Part shown: piece by piece, positions 26,550-34,326 of the stretch | Position numbering within the stretch: position 1 is the first letter of the stretch | Layout of the letters: each line of letters starts with the position of its first letter | Origin: Spirochaetia bacterium | GTDB lineage: Bacteria > Spirochaetota > Spirochaetia > CADAEX01 | Direction of reading: 5' to 3' | Assembly (NCBI GenBank): GCA_024402405.1 | Contig: JAKSTW010000013.1 | Coordinates: 1-42,139, forward strand | Length of the DNA stretch: 42,139 nt | Made by a program: the position numbers and the translations under genes | The notes under the pieces: model-generated | Seen by the model: the letters and a program-made list of their open reading frames with translations, nothing else | The model's database searches: none | Told to the model about the DNA's origin: nothing

Positions 26550-28532
26550 ATGAAAAAACTGTGTTTGATTCTCTTTATGTTGTCAGGACTTCTGTGCTTT
26601 GCAGAAGATGATCCTGATATCAGGGTGGTGGTGACTGCGGCCAGGGACAGCAGAAATATTACGGATGTGCCTGCTGATATGGTTGTTATAGACCGGGAGA
26701 TGCTGGAGGGACATACTCTGACAGAGGCGCTGGAATCCTATGCCGGTGTCACATTCATATCGTTTAACGGCAACAGCTCCCAGATGAGCGTTTCCATGAG
26801 AGGTTTCGGAGAAAATTCTCATGGACGTGTGCTTATTCTGGTGGATGGTGTCAGGCAGAACAATCCTGATATGTCATCTCCGGACTGGTTTTCGCTGCCT
26901 GTATCTGCTATAGAGCGCATCGAAGTTATGCATGGCGGAGCTTCGGTGCTGTATGGAAACAATGCTGTGGCAGGTGTGATAAATATCATCACCAGAAAAG
27001 CTGACAGCCGACAGCCGTTTACAGCAGATGCTGAGACCTGCTGGACTTCCTTTGGCGGATACGATGAAAAATGGTATATGTCCGGAGCAGGACGGAATCT
27101 TTCTTTTTATCTGGCAGGTAATCTGGAGAGTGTGGACGGATGGCGTGACCGGACAGGATATGATGTCAGGCAGATCACAGGACGTCTTGGCTTTGACTCC
27201 GAGGTGCTGACTGCCGGGCTTTCCCTGTCTCTTTTCTCAGCAGAATATGAGATGGCAGGTGCTCTTACCCGAGAGCAATACAGGAATGATCCCAAACAGG
27301 CTGCCAACAAGTTTGATGAGTCCGATCTCCAGGGTGTGAATCTGACTTTTGCCGGCGATTATTTTCCTGCAGATTGGGCTGATGTGAAACTGACGGCCAG
27401 TTATTGCTATAAGGAAAATGAGTCTGACATGGAGTCCTGGTTTTCCTGGACCGAGACAGACAGGCATTCTTTCTTCGTATCTCCTTCATTTGCCATGAGT
27501 TTCTATCCTGAATCCATGTCAGACCAGCTTATAATCGGTGCTGATCTTTCAGCTGACATACTGACATCCAAAGGCTGGGGAGACAGAGAAAAAGAAAGCA
27601 AGAACCGGGACAATGATATTTTCAAGACCAGCCTGGGTTTTTTTGCCCACAATGACATGAGATTCTTTGATGATTCTCTGACTGTCTCTCTGGGTGCCAG
27701 ATTCGATGTGGATAAGATTTCAGCTGAGTTCGGTTCCCTTTCTCCGGCAGAGGATGATGATATCACATTCCATCCTTTCTGTTTCACTGTCGGGCTGAAT
27801 TATCTTTTTCCTGACACAAGCAATGTGTATTTCCGTTATGACAGGGTTTACAGAACTCCATTCACCGATGAGCAGGTCAGCTACCAGGGATATGGCGAGG
27901 GATTTAATGCAGATCTGGATCCTGAGTACGGTCATTCCTTTGAGATGGGTTTTAATTTCAATTACCTGAAAGGACTTTCAGCAGGGGCTTCTGTATATCT
28001 GCTGCTGATGAAGGATGAGATAGCATACAGCAATGTGACATATTCCAATGAGAACATGAATGATACTGTCCATTTTGGTGTGGATGTGAAGGCTGAATAT
28101 ACCTTGTGTGATATTTTTTCAGTCTCTGCTGTATACAGCTGGACAAAGGCTGAATTCACCTCCGGGGATTATGACGGAAATAAGATTCCTCTGGTGCCGG
28201 AACACCGGTTTTCTCTGACTCCGTGCATCATGCTTCCTTGGGGATTCTCATTGTCTGCTGATATGATTTATGTAGGAAAATTCTATGTCGGACAGGATTA
28301 TGACAATGATCTGGATGACAATGATGCTTATTTCATCACAAACCTGTATTTGAAATATACATATAATGGTAAATTTAATGTGACAGTGTTCGGAAAGATA
28401 AACAATCTGTTTGATGTGGATCACACTTCCTGCGGATATGCCGGGTATGACAGTACCACATGGGAGACGATCGCCACATATTATCCGGGGACTGGACGGG
28501 AATTTAAGGTTGGTGCGTCAATCTCTTACTGA
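26550..28532 (+). CDS. TonB-dependent outer-membrane receptor, probable cobalamin receptor (BtuB-like)
   Basis: 660 residues. The signal peptide ends about LLCFAED. A TonB box-like DIRVVVTA follows at once. The plug domain covers about 35-150 (ADMVVIDREMLEG, VSMRGFGENSHGRVLILVDGVRQN, IERIEVMHGGASVLYGNNAVAGVINIITRK), then a beta-barrel whose C-terminal strand is REFKVGASISY. The FRYDRVYRTPFTDEQ and PEYGHSFEMGFN blocks are typical late-barrel motifs. The preceding cobalamin riboswitch makes a corrinoid the likely cargo. The gene overlaps the following TonB gene by 20 bases. No BtuCDF-type ABC importer is in the window. Confidence 0.92.
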   Translation: MKKLCLILFMLSGLLCFAEDDPDIRVVVTAARDSRNITDVPADMVVIDREMLEGHTLTEALESYAGVTFISFNGNSSQMSVSMRGFGENSHGRVLILVDGVRQNNPDMSSPDWFSLPVSAIERIEVMHGGASVLYGNNAVAGVINIITRKADSRQPFTADAETCWTSFGGYDEKWYMSGAGRNLSFYLAGNLESVDGWRDRTGYDVRQITGRLGFDSEVLTAGLSLSLFSAEYEMAGALTREQYRNDPKQAANKFDESDLQGVNLTFAGDYFPADWADVKLTASYCYKENESDMESWFSWTETDRHSFFVSPSFAMSFYPESMSDQLIIGADLSADILTSKGWGDREKESKNRDNDIFKTSLGFFAHNDMRFFDDSLTVSLGARFDVDKISAEFGSLSPAEDDDITFHPFCFTVGLNYLFPDTSNVYFRYDRVYRTPFTDEQVSYQGYGEGFNADLDPEYGHSFEMGFNFNYLKGLSAGASVYLLLMKDEIAYSNVTYSNENMNDTVHFGVDVKAEYTLCDIFSVSAVYSWTKAEFTSGDYDGNKIPLVPEHRFSLTPCIMLPWGFSLSADMIYVGKFYVGQDYDNDLDDNDAYFITNLYLKYTYNGKFNVTVFGKINNLFDVDHTSCGYAGYDSTTWETIATYYPGTGREFKVGASISY

Positions 28533-29145
28533 CAGAAAAATATTTCTCTGGCTGGCTGCCTCGGTGCTGCTGCATGCAGCAGTTCTGTCCCTGTGGATCT
28601 CATACGGAAAATATGAACCGGGGACAGAACAGGGTATATACGTGCATCTGGTTGCCGCATCTGCATCGGAAAGCAGCTGGCGGGCTGATATGCCGGACTC
28701 TGGGGACAGAGCTGCCAGGTCTGAACCAAAGCCTGAAAATGAACCTGTACCTGACAGCGCAGAAGCTGTTATACCGGATGGCAATACCTCCGGGGACAGA
28801 GCTCAGACGGCGGAAGCCGCCGGCAGCCAGACTTATGCTGCCGGATCTATGCCTGGGGACAGAGCTTCTGTCGTGATGCCCCCTGAACTGAGATATCCTA
28901 TAAATGCCTTATATCCTCCGGCTGCCAGAAAGGAGGGGACAGAGGGAACAGCTGTGTTCCTGCTGGAAATTGATGAGACAGGAAAGGTTGTGGATGCTGT
29001 GCTGAAAAGATCGGCTGGCAGCCGGATTCTGGACAGGGCGGCCAGAAGTGCAATTATGAGAGGTATTTTCAGCCCTGGAACCTCAGATGGTGTGCCTGTC
29101 CGGAGTTATGTGACTGTGGAAGTGGAATTCAGACTGGATAAATGA
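28513..29145 (+). CDS. TonB-family energy-transducing protein
   Basis: About 210 residues. An N-terminal anchor helix (KIFLWLAASVLLHAAVLSLWIS) carries the His that is typical of TonB. A Pro/Glu/Ser linker follows with three SGDRA-type repeats. A TonB C-terminal domain covers about 125-210 (YPPAARKEGTEGTAVFLLEIDETGKVVDAVLKRSAGSRILD in sections, ending VTVEVEFRL). It should couple the inner-membrane proton gradient to the receptor encoded just upstream. Start candidates are TTG 28510 or GTG 28513, both inside the receptor gene's end; there is no ATG nearby. ExbB and ExbD are not encoded here, so they must come from elsewhere. Confidence 0.88.
   Translation: MRQSLTDRKIFLWLAASVLLHAAVLSLWISYGKYEPGTEQGIYVHLVAASASESSWRADMPDSGDRAARSEPKPENEPVPDSAEAVIPDGNTSGDRAQTAEAAGSQTYAAGSMPGDRASVVMPPELRYPINALYPPAARKEGTEGTAVFLLEIDETGKVVDAVLKRSAGSRILDRAARSAIMRGIFSPGTSDGVPVRSYVTVEVEFRLDK
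28620..28943 (+). repeat. Five dispersed copies of GGGGACAGA inside the tonB gene
   Basis: Copies start at 28620, 28702, 28792, 28855 and 28935. Three (28702, 28792, 28855) are in the same frame, extend to GGGGACAGAGCT and encode GDRA. The first and last are in another frame and encode GTE. The spacing is irregular. Confidence 0.8.
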
Positions 29146-29180
29146 GAGATATGGTAATATAATTAAGACAGGAGATGATC

Positions 29181-29801
29181 ATGAAAGTTCTTATTTTAAA
29201 TGGAAGTCCAAATGAGAAGGGAAACACTGCGCTGGCTCTGGCAGAGATGGAGAAGATTTTTGCCAGTCAGGGGATAGAAGTGGAGACTGTTCGGCTGGGA
29301 CATATGGATATAAGGGGCTGTACGGGATGCCGCAGCTGTGTGAAAAACGGAAAATGTGTTTTTGACGATATAGTGAATCAGCTGGCTGCCAAGCTGCAGG
29401 CTGCTGACGGTCTGGTTCTGGGAAGTCCTGTATATTATGCTGCTGCAAATTCCACACTGACAGCATGTCTGGACAGACTTTTCTTCAGTGCTCATTTTGA
29501 TATGACCATGAAGGTTGGTGCCTCAGTGGCAGTGGCCAGAAGAGGTGGATGCACAGCTGCATTTGATCAGCTGAATAAATATTTCACTATATCAGGGATG
29601 CCGGTAGCCTCCAGCCAGTACTGGAACATTGTCCATGGATGCAGACCCGGTGAGTCAGCTGAAGATCTGGAAGGAATGAGAACTGTCCGTGTCCTGGCCC
29701 GCAATATGGCATTTCTGATGAAAAGCATACAGCTGGGAAAAGAGAAGTTCGGACTCCCGGAAGAAGAACCGCGTGTGATGACAAACTTTATAAGAAATTA
29801 A
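29181..29801 (+). CDS. NAD(P)H-dependent FMN reductase family protein with Cys cluster
   Basis: 206 residues from ATG 29181, which has AGGAG about six bases upstream; an earlier in-frame ATG at 29175 is too close to it. NGSPNEKGNT (residues 7-16) is the FMN phosphate loop and GSPVYYAAAN is the second contact. Cys47, Cys50, Cys53 and Cys59 (Cx2Cx2Cx5C) match the compact iron-sulfur-flavoprotein pattern, as in the gene at 2145. A TATAAT at 29158-29163 could be a -10 box but has no good -35. The 3' end overlaps the convergent phosphodiesterase gene by 4 nt. Confidence 0.9.
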   Translation: MKVLILNGSPNEKGNTALALAEMEKIFASQGIEVETVRLGHMDIRGCTGCRSCVKNGKCVFDDIVNQLAAKLQAADGLVLGSPVYYAAANSTLTACLDRLFFSAHFDMTMKVGASVAVARRGGCTAAFDQLNKYFTISGMPVASSQYWNIVHGCRPGESAEDLEGMRTVRVLARNMAFLMKSIQLGKEKFGLPEEEPRVMTNFIRN

Positions 29802-30313
29802 TTCAGTTCTTTCCACTGGAAAATGCCATTCTCCAATGTCATATAGCTGTGGGCAGAACCACCCTTTGGTATTGATACAGAGCCAGGATTCATTACAGCA
29901 ATGCCTGAGACTGTCTCATTCAGAGGTATGTGTGTATGCCCATGAAGCAGTATGTCTCCGGGACAGAGAGGAGGAAGATCGGAGCTGTTGAATCTGTGTC
30001 CGTGGGTGGCGAAGATCATCCTGTTGTCCAGTGACAGCACCGCATATTCTGCCATTATTGGAAATTCCATCACCATCTGATCCACCTCTGTGTCACAGTT
30101 GCCCCGTACGCACAGAATATGCTGTTTCATCTGGTTCAGCATGGCGATGACTGATTTTGGACTGTATTCCTGAGGCAGGTCATTTCTGGGACCATGATAG
30201 AGAATGTCACCCAGAAGCAGCATTCTGTCTGCGTGTTCCAGACTGTAGGCTTCCAGCAGCTTTCTGCACCAAAATGCGCTGCCGTGAATATCAGATGCAA
30301 TGATATATTTCAT
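29798..30313 (-). CDS. YfcE-type metallophosphodiesterase
   Basis: 171 residues of the calcineurin-like phosphoesterase superfamily. Metal-site motifs in order are ASDIHGS (D-x-H), LLLGDILYHGPRND, VRGNCDTEVD, ATHGHRF and LLHGHTHIP, with the conserved closing MNPGSVSIPKGG. The E. coli homologue YfcE hydrolyses phosphodiesters in vitro; the biological substrate is unknown. There is no ribosome site, and the ATG lies 6 nt after a predicted -10 box, so the message is probably leaderless. Confidence 0.93.
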   Translation of the reverse strand: MKYIIASDIHGSAFWCRKLLEAYSLEHADRMLLLGDILYHGPRNDLPQEYSPKSVIAMLNQMKQHILCVRGNCDTEVDQMVMEFPIMAEYAVLSLDNRMIFATHGHRFNSSDLPPLCPGDILLHGHTHIPLNETVSGIAVMNPGSVSIPKGGSAHSYMTLENGIFQWKELN

Positions 30314-30319
30314 ATTGTT

Positions 30320-30348
30320 ACACTACTTGAAAGTAAGATTTATGGCAA
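30320..30348 (-). promoter_or_regulatory. Promoter of the phosphodiesterase gene (leaderless layout)
   Basis: Minus strand: TTGCCA (30343-30348), 17-nt spacer, TAGTGT (30320-30325), 6 nt, ATG at 30313. The -10 box is weak, but its placement matches the other leaderless genes in this window. Confidence 0.5.
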
Positions 30349-30417
30349 TATCCTGATCTTTCTGTTGCCACTGTTCTTTTGTCAGAAATGGATTTATAAT
30401 TGAGAAAGGAGACGAAT

Positions 30418-30977
30418 ATGAAACTGAATCTTGGAAAGAAACCATACATTTATCCTCAGCCGGTGCTTATCGTGGCCACATATAATGAGGATGGCACTCC
30501 TGATGCCATGAATGCGGCCTGGGGCGGAGTGGGGGATGACACTCAGGTATTCCTGTGTCTGAGTCCTGAGCACCGCACTGTGAAAAATATACTGGCCAGA
30601 AAGGCTTTCACTGTGAGCATCGCAGATGCAGCCCATCTGGAACAGTGTGATTATGTTGGCATTGTCTCAGGTAACGATGTTCCTGACAAGCTGGCAAAGT
30701 GCGGACTGCATACTGAGAAATCCGCATTTGTTGATGCTCCGGTCATCTCTGAACTTCCTGTGGTTCTGGAATGTACACTTATTTCTTACGACCCTGTACA
30801 TTGCCATCTGTTCGGTGAGATCGTGAACACCGGAGCAGATGAGAGTGTATGTGTAGGAAACAGAATAGATCCGCTGAACTTGATCCGCTGGTATATGATA
30901 TCTGCGGCCATAATTACTTGACTTTGGGCAAAGTGGCAGGCAAGGCTTTCGCTGCTGGAAAAAAATTTATATCCTGA
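30418..30977 (+). pseudogene. Flavin reductase family protein, frameshifted near the 3' end
   Basis: The start is ATG 30418 with AAAGGAG in front. The N-terminal part is a flavin-reductase (FMN-binding split-barrel) protein: PVLIVATYNEDGTPDAMNAAWGG, LSPEHRTVKNI, AFTVSIAD and the later HLFGEIVN. The frame runs RIDPLNLIRWYM to a stop at 30921. From about 30879 the next frame reads LDPLVYDICGHNY, LGKVAGKAFAAGKKF and stops at 30977, which is the expected family C terminus. One base appears to be missing around CTGAACTTGAT (30874-30884). The full protein would have about 186 residues. This is either a true inactivating or phase-variable change or a sequencing error. The cysteines in this protein show no clear cluster motif. 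Confidence 0.82.
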
Positions 30978-30993
30978 ATTTTATTTAAAAATA

Positions 30994-31022
30994 TTGAATT
31001 CCTCATAAATAATATTTATAAT
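30994..31022 (+). promoter_or_regulatory. Promoter of the small gene at 31054
   Basis: TTGAAT (30994-30999), 17-nt spacer, perfect TATAAT (31017-31022), followed by a leader of about 25 nt with GTAGGAG. Confidence 0.8.
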
Positions 31023-31053
31023 CTGGAGTTATTCATCTTTGTAGGAGCATAAA

Positions 31054-31440
31054 TTGAAGTATTGTAAATTGACTTATGAGAATGGCTTCTTTGACTGCGA
31101 TCTGGCCATTTCAAAAGAACAGTGGATGGAGGTTCTGAAAGACAGAGATTGCAGAAAAGAGTGGCGCGATGAGATCAGGGCATTTATCAGAGAGCCTGAG
31201 CGTGTGCCGCTGGTCATCGAACTGGACAAAGGCTGCGGAGTTCATTTCAGAGCTCTTAATTCACAGATCATGTGGTTCGGCCAATTCGTCTCAGAAAAAC
31301 TGGATATAAAAGTGGTGGATGCCGGAAATGGTGAGTACCGTTACTGGCCGTTCACTCTGCGGCAGGGACCGGAGAAGCTGAAGCTGGTGTTCCGTCAGGA
31401 ACTGGCTGATGCTCTGGCTGAGCTGGATTCTACGCGATAA
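31054..31440 (+). CDS. Small cytoplasmic protein of unknown function
   Basis: 128 residues; I do not recognise a family. The start is TTG 31054, supported by GTAGGAG seven bases upstream and a strong promoter. The composition is acidic and basic with no signal or membrane segment. Notable stretches are ENGFFDCDLAISKEQW, PLVIELDKGCGVHFRALN and YRYWPFTLRQGPEKLKLVF. The gene stands alone, and its last 11 bases overlap the convergent TauE/SafE gene. Confidence 0.75.
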   Translation: MKYCKLTYENGFFDCDLAISKEQWMEVLKDRDCRKEWRDEIRAFIREPERVPLVIELDKGCGVHFRALNSQIMWFGQFVSEKLDIKVVDAGNGEYRYWPFTLRQGPEKLKLVFRQELADALAELDSTR

Positions 31441-32191
31441 AACACTCGTAGATAAGTTTTACGGTAAATATCAGCAGGACTGCCAGTATTATCAATTTGA
31501 CAAGTTTTATTTTCCTCATCTTAAAGCATTTTACGCCTAGAATGCTGCCTGCTATGCAGAAAAGTCCTGCTGTGATGCCAAGAATAATGCATACCTTGCC
31601 GTTTATCAGGAAGACTGTTACTGATGTGATGTCTGTGGTCATGTTGATGGCTTTGGCGACCCCATTGGCACTGGTCAGCGGCAGTCTGGCAATTCCTGTC
31701 AGGAGCAGAATGAGAAATGTGCCTGCTCCCGGACCGTAGAATCCATCATAGAGTCCTACAGTGAAAGCGGTGATGACCATAAGAAGTACAGTGACTCCGT
31801 CAGATAATGCCGGTCTGCTTATCTCAAATGATTTGGTCTTCATTACATAGAATGCTATCAATGGCAGTACGAACAGCATGGCTGTCTTGAAGATCTTCTC
31901 ATCCAGGAGCAGACATAGATTGGAACCTGTGGCCGCTCCTGCCAGTGCTGCTATGATGCATGGTATGGACGCCTTCCAGTTTATGAATCCTGCTTTGGAA
32001 TATTTCCATGTGGCTACTGCAGTTCCCATGGCACTGCTGAGTTTGTTTGTTCCTATGGCATAATGCACCGGAAGACCTGCCAGCATACATGCCGGCAGTG
32101 ATATAAGACCTCCTCCTCCTGCTATGGCATCAACAAATCCGGCAAGAAAAAGCAGCGGGCATACGATGAGGAATGTGCTGAGACTCAACAT
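31430..32191 (-). CDS. TauE/SafE-family (sulfite exporter-like) membrane permease
   Basis: 253 residues with about eight membrane helices. GFVDAIAGGGGLISLPACML near the N terminus and IGTNKLSSAMGTAVATWKY are the first conserved repeat. LYDGFYGPGAGTFLILLL and ANGVAKAINMTTDI are the matching second repeat, as usual for this family. Members export sulfite, sulfoacetate or other small organic anions; the substrate here is not known. Its start overlaps the AgcS gene's end by 7 nt, so it is the last gene of the minus-strand operon that begins at 35543. Confidence 0.93.
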   Translation of the reverse strand: MLSLSTFLIVCPLLFLAGFVDAIAGGGGLISLPACMLAGLPVHYAIGTNKLSSAMGTAVATWKYSKAGFINWKASIPCIIAALAGAATGSNLCLLLDEKIFKTAMLFVLPLIAFYVMKTKSFEISRPALSDGVTVLLMVITAFTVGLYDGFYGPGAGTFLILLLTGIARLPLTSANGVAKAINMTTDITSVTVFLINGKVCIILGITAGLFCIAGSILGVKCFKMRKIKLVKLIILAVLLIFTVKLIYECFIA

Positions 32192-33618
32192 TTGTCAAAA
32201 TATTCTTTTGTTGCTTTAGCTGTAACGCCGCTGAGTACCAGAAGTGATATACAGTTAGGAATTGCCATGAGACCGTTGGTTATATCAGCTATTGTGAATA
32301 CGGCATTGACTGTGAAATAAGGTCCTATGGCTATGACCAGTATGTAAAGCCAGCGATATGCCTTTACTGTTTTCATATTGCCGTTGGTCAGGTATTCAAG
32401 GCATTTCTCGCTGTAATAATCCCAGCCAAGTATGGTTGTGAAAGCGAAAAATGCAAGGCACAGCATAAGCATGAACTGAACACTGCAGCCATCACCTCCA
32501 AGAACTTTGGAGAATGCTGCCGATGTCAGTGCTACTCCACTGAGTCCCATACCTCCGATCTCAGGGGAATTCCAGAGATCTCCTCCTGCTATCACTATTG
32601 AAAGTCCTGTCATGGTACAGATTATAAGTGTGTCTATTATGGTTCCTGTCATGTTTACCAGACCCTGCTCGACAGGCTCATCTGTCTGTACTGCAGATGC
32701 TGCTATAGGTGCTGAACCAAGTCCTGCCTCGTTGGAGAAGATACCTCGCGCAATACCTTTCTGCATGGCATCGGTTATCTGCTTGAACACAAATCCCATG
32801 GCACCGCCTGCCAGTGCTTTCATACCGAATGCGCTTTTGAAGATAAGCTCAAAGGCATATGGAATTTTTGTTGCGTTCATGATCAGCGCACTGAGTCCGA
32901 GAAATACATAAGTGATAGCCATGAATGGAACGACAAATGCAGCTACCTTTGATATACGCCTGATGCCTCCTATGATGACCAGGGCTGCAAAGAATGTGAC
33001 TGCAAGACCTCCTATTACTGTAGACCAGGAATAATCTGAGCCTGCAAAATTAAATGCAATATGTACATTATGCGGGTCAAATACGTTGGCAGCGGCAGAA
33101 GTGATACCAGTGATCTGAGTCATTGTACCTATACCCAGAAGACCTGCCATGACCCCGAACAGGGCAAAGAGTTTTGCCAGCCATTTCCATTTTGCTCCCA
33201 TTCCTTTCTCAATTGTATAGAAAGGACCACCAAGAATATGACCGTCCGGTTTTATTTCTCTGTATTTTATTGCCAGCATGCACTCTGCATATTTGGTGGC
33301 AGTACCCAGAATGGCAGCTATCCACATCCAGAAAAGTGCTCCCGGACCTCCTGCTGCAATGGCTGTGGCCACACCCACTATGTTTCCTGTTCCGATGGTG
33401 GCTGAAAGGGCAGTGCAGAGGGCTGCAAACCCGGAAAGTTCTCCTTTCCCAGAGTTGTTTTTCTTGAATATATTTTTAAAAGCAAGTGCGGTCTTTGTGA
33501 ACTGTATGCCGCGGCACCGTATAGTGAGTATGAGACCTGTAGCCAGAATCAGAACGATCGTAGGGATGCCCCATACGATATTGTCAATGCTGTTAAGAAA
33601 GTTGTCAAATTTTTCCAA
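32185..33618 (-). CDS. Sodium:alanine/glycine symporter, AgcS family
   Basis: 477 residues with about eleven membrane helices. Family blocks are GIQFTKTALAFKNIF, ALCTALSATIGTGNIVGVATAIAAGGPGALFWMW (read in sections), ILGGPFYTIEKGMG, FSNEAGLGSAPIAASAVQTDEPVEQGLV and GWDYYSEKCLEYL. It should import D/L-alanine or glycine with sodium. The start is TTG 33618 with GAGGGG six to seven bases upstream. It is 21 nt downstream of the glucosaminidase gene, a pairing that could link wall-peptide turnover to alanine uptake; that link is inference. Confidence 0.95.
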   Translation of the reverse strand: MEKFDNFLNSIDNIVWGIPTIVLILATGLILTIRCRGIQFTKTALAFKNIFKKNNSGKGELSGFAALCTALSATIGTGNIVGVATAIAAGGPGALFWMWIAAILGTATKYAECMLAIKYREIKPDGHILGGPFYTIEKGMGAKWKWLAKLFALFGVMAGLLGIGTMTQITGITSAAANVFDPHNVHIAFNFAGSDYSWSTVIGGLAVTFFAALVIIGGIRRISKVAAFVVPFMAITYVFLGLSALIMNATKIPYAFELIFKSAFGMKALAGGAMGFVFKQITDAMQKGIARGIFSNEAGLGSAPIAASAVQTDEPVEQGLVNMTGTIIDTLIICTMTGLSIVIAGGDLWNSPEIGGMGLSGVALTSAAFSKVLGGDGCSVQFMLMLCLAFFAFTTILGWDYYSEKCLEYLTNGNMKTVKAYRWLYILVIAIGPYFTVNAVFTIADITNGLMAIPNCISLLVLSGVTAKATKEYFDKC

Positions 33619-33639
33619 AATGTACCCCTCTGTGTTGAT

Positions 33640-34326
33640 TTAATATTTTTTCAGCTCGATAAGCAGTTCTTTAAGCAGATCCCCATAGGCAGGATTCTTT
33701 GCCCAGGTTCCTGTGAGTTTGTCTATTGTAACAGCCTTGCCCCTTGGCCTTACCCTGCTGTACCGTGGATCTATGCATTTTTGCTTAAGGTGTTTATATG
33801 CAGGTGTGGCATATGCATGAAGATGCTGGATATGTGCTCTTATTCCCAGAGTTTCTGTGGCAAATTTTTCTCCGCGATGAGTTTTATCGATGGCACCCAA
33901 TCCGCAGTAGTTATGCATATCAGGTGTCACCAGATTGTTGAACTTCAGGAATCCTGTCTCATTGCACATCTGCACCCAGGCGATATCTGAGTTTATGCCT
34001 TCAGCGGATGCTTCTGTGATGTATGTCTTTGCCATACGCATGACCTGTTCTCTGTCAGCATCCTGGTTGTGGCTGAAGAAGAAATCTGTCATCTGTTCAG
34101 CTGTTTTCTCTCCCCTGGAGACTATGCTGGTCTGTACCGGCGTCTCTGCATTTGGTTTTACCGCTTTTTCCGGCTCAGGTTTTGGTATGATGATCCTCTG
34201 TGGAACCGGATTGTTAGTCGTTTTCGGTGGTGGTGGAGCTGTTGCTGACTGACTGCCGGTGGTACAGGATATCAGGGTGAGTGTCAGTGCTGCGGCTAGA
34301 AGTGGCAGTCTGATAGATCTCATCAT
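33640..34326 (-). CDS. Lipoprotein N-acetylglucosaminidase (GH73/Bax-like)
   Basis: 228 residues. The lipoprotein signal ends LTLISC with Cys near residue 21. A Pro-rich linker (about 28-62) follows, then a glucosaminidase domain: MAKTYITEASAEGINSDIAWVQMCNETGFLKF with the probable catalytic Glu in CNETG, NYCGLGAID, and LGIRAHIQHLHAYAT. It likely cleaves the peptidoglycan glycan strand from the outer membrane or periplasm. The start overlaps the upstream ATPase gene by 4 nt. Confidence 0.9.
   Translation of the reverse strand: MMRSIRLPLLAAALTLTLISCTTGSQSATAPPPPKTTNNPVPQRIIIPKPEPEKAVKPNAETPVQTSIVSRGEKTAEQMTDFFFSHNQDADREQVMRMAKTYITEASAEGINSDIAWVQMCNETGFLKFNNLVTPDMHNYCGLGAIDKTHRGEKFATETLGIRAHIQHLHAYATPAYKHLKQKCIDPRYSRVRPRGKAVTIDKLTGTWAKNPAYGDLLKELLIELKKY

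Noticed and set aside
30365-30400. Full promoter for the flavin reductase gene
   Set aside because: A perfect TATAAT is present at 30395-30400, but no -35 box lies at 16-18 nt, so only the -10 is supported.
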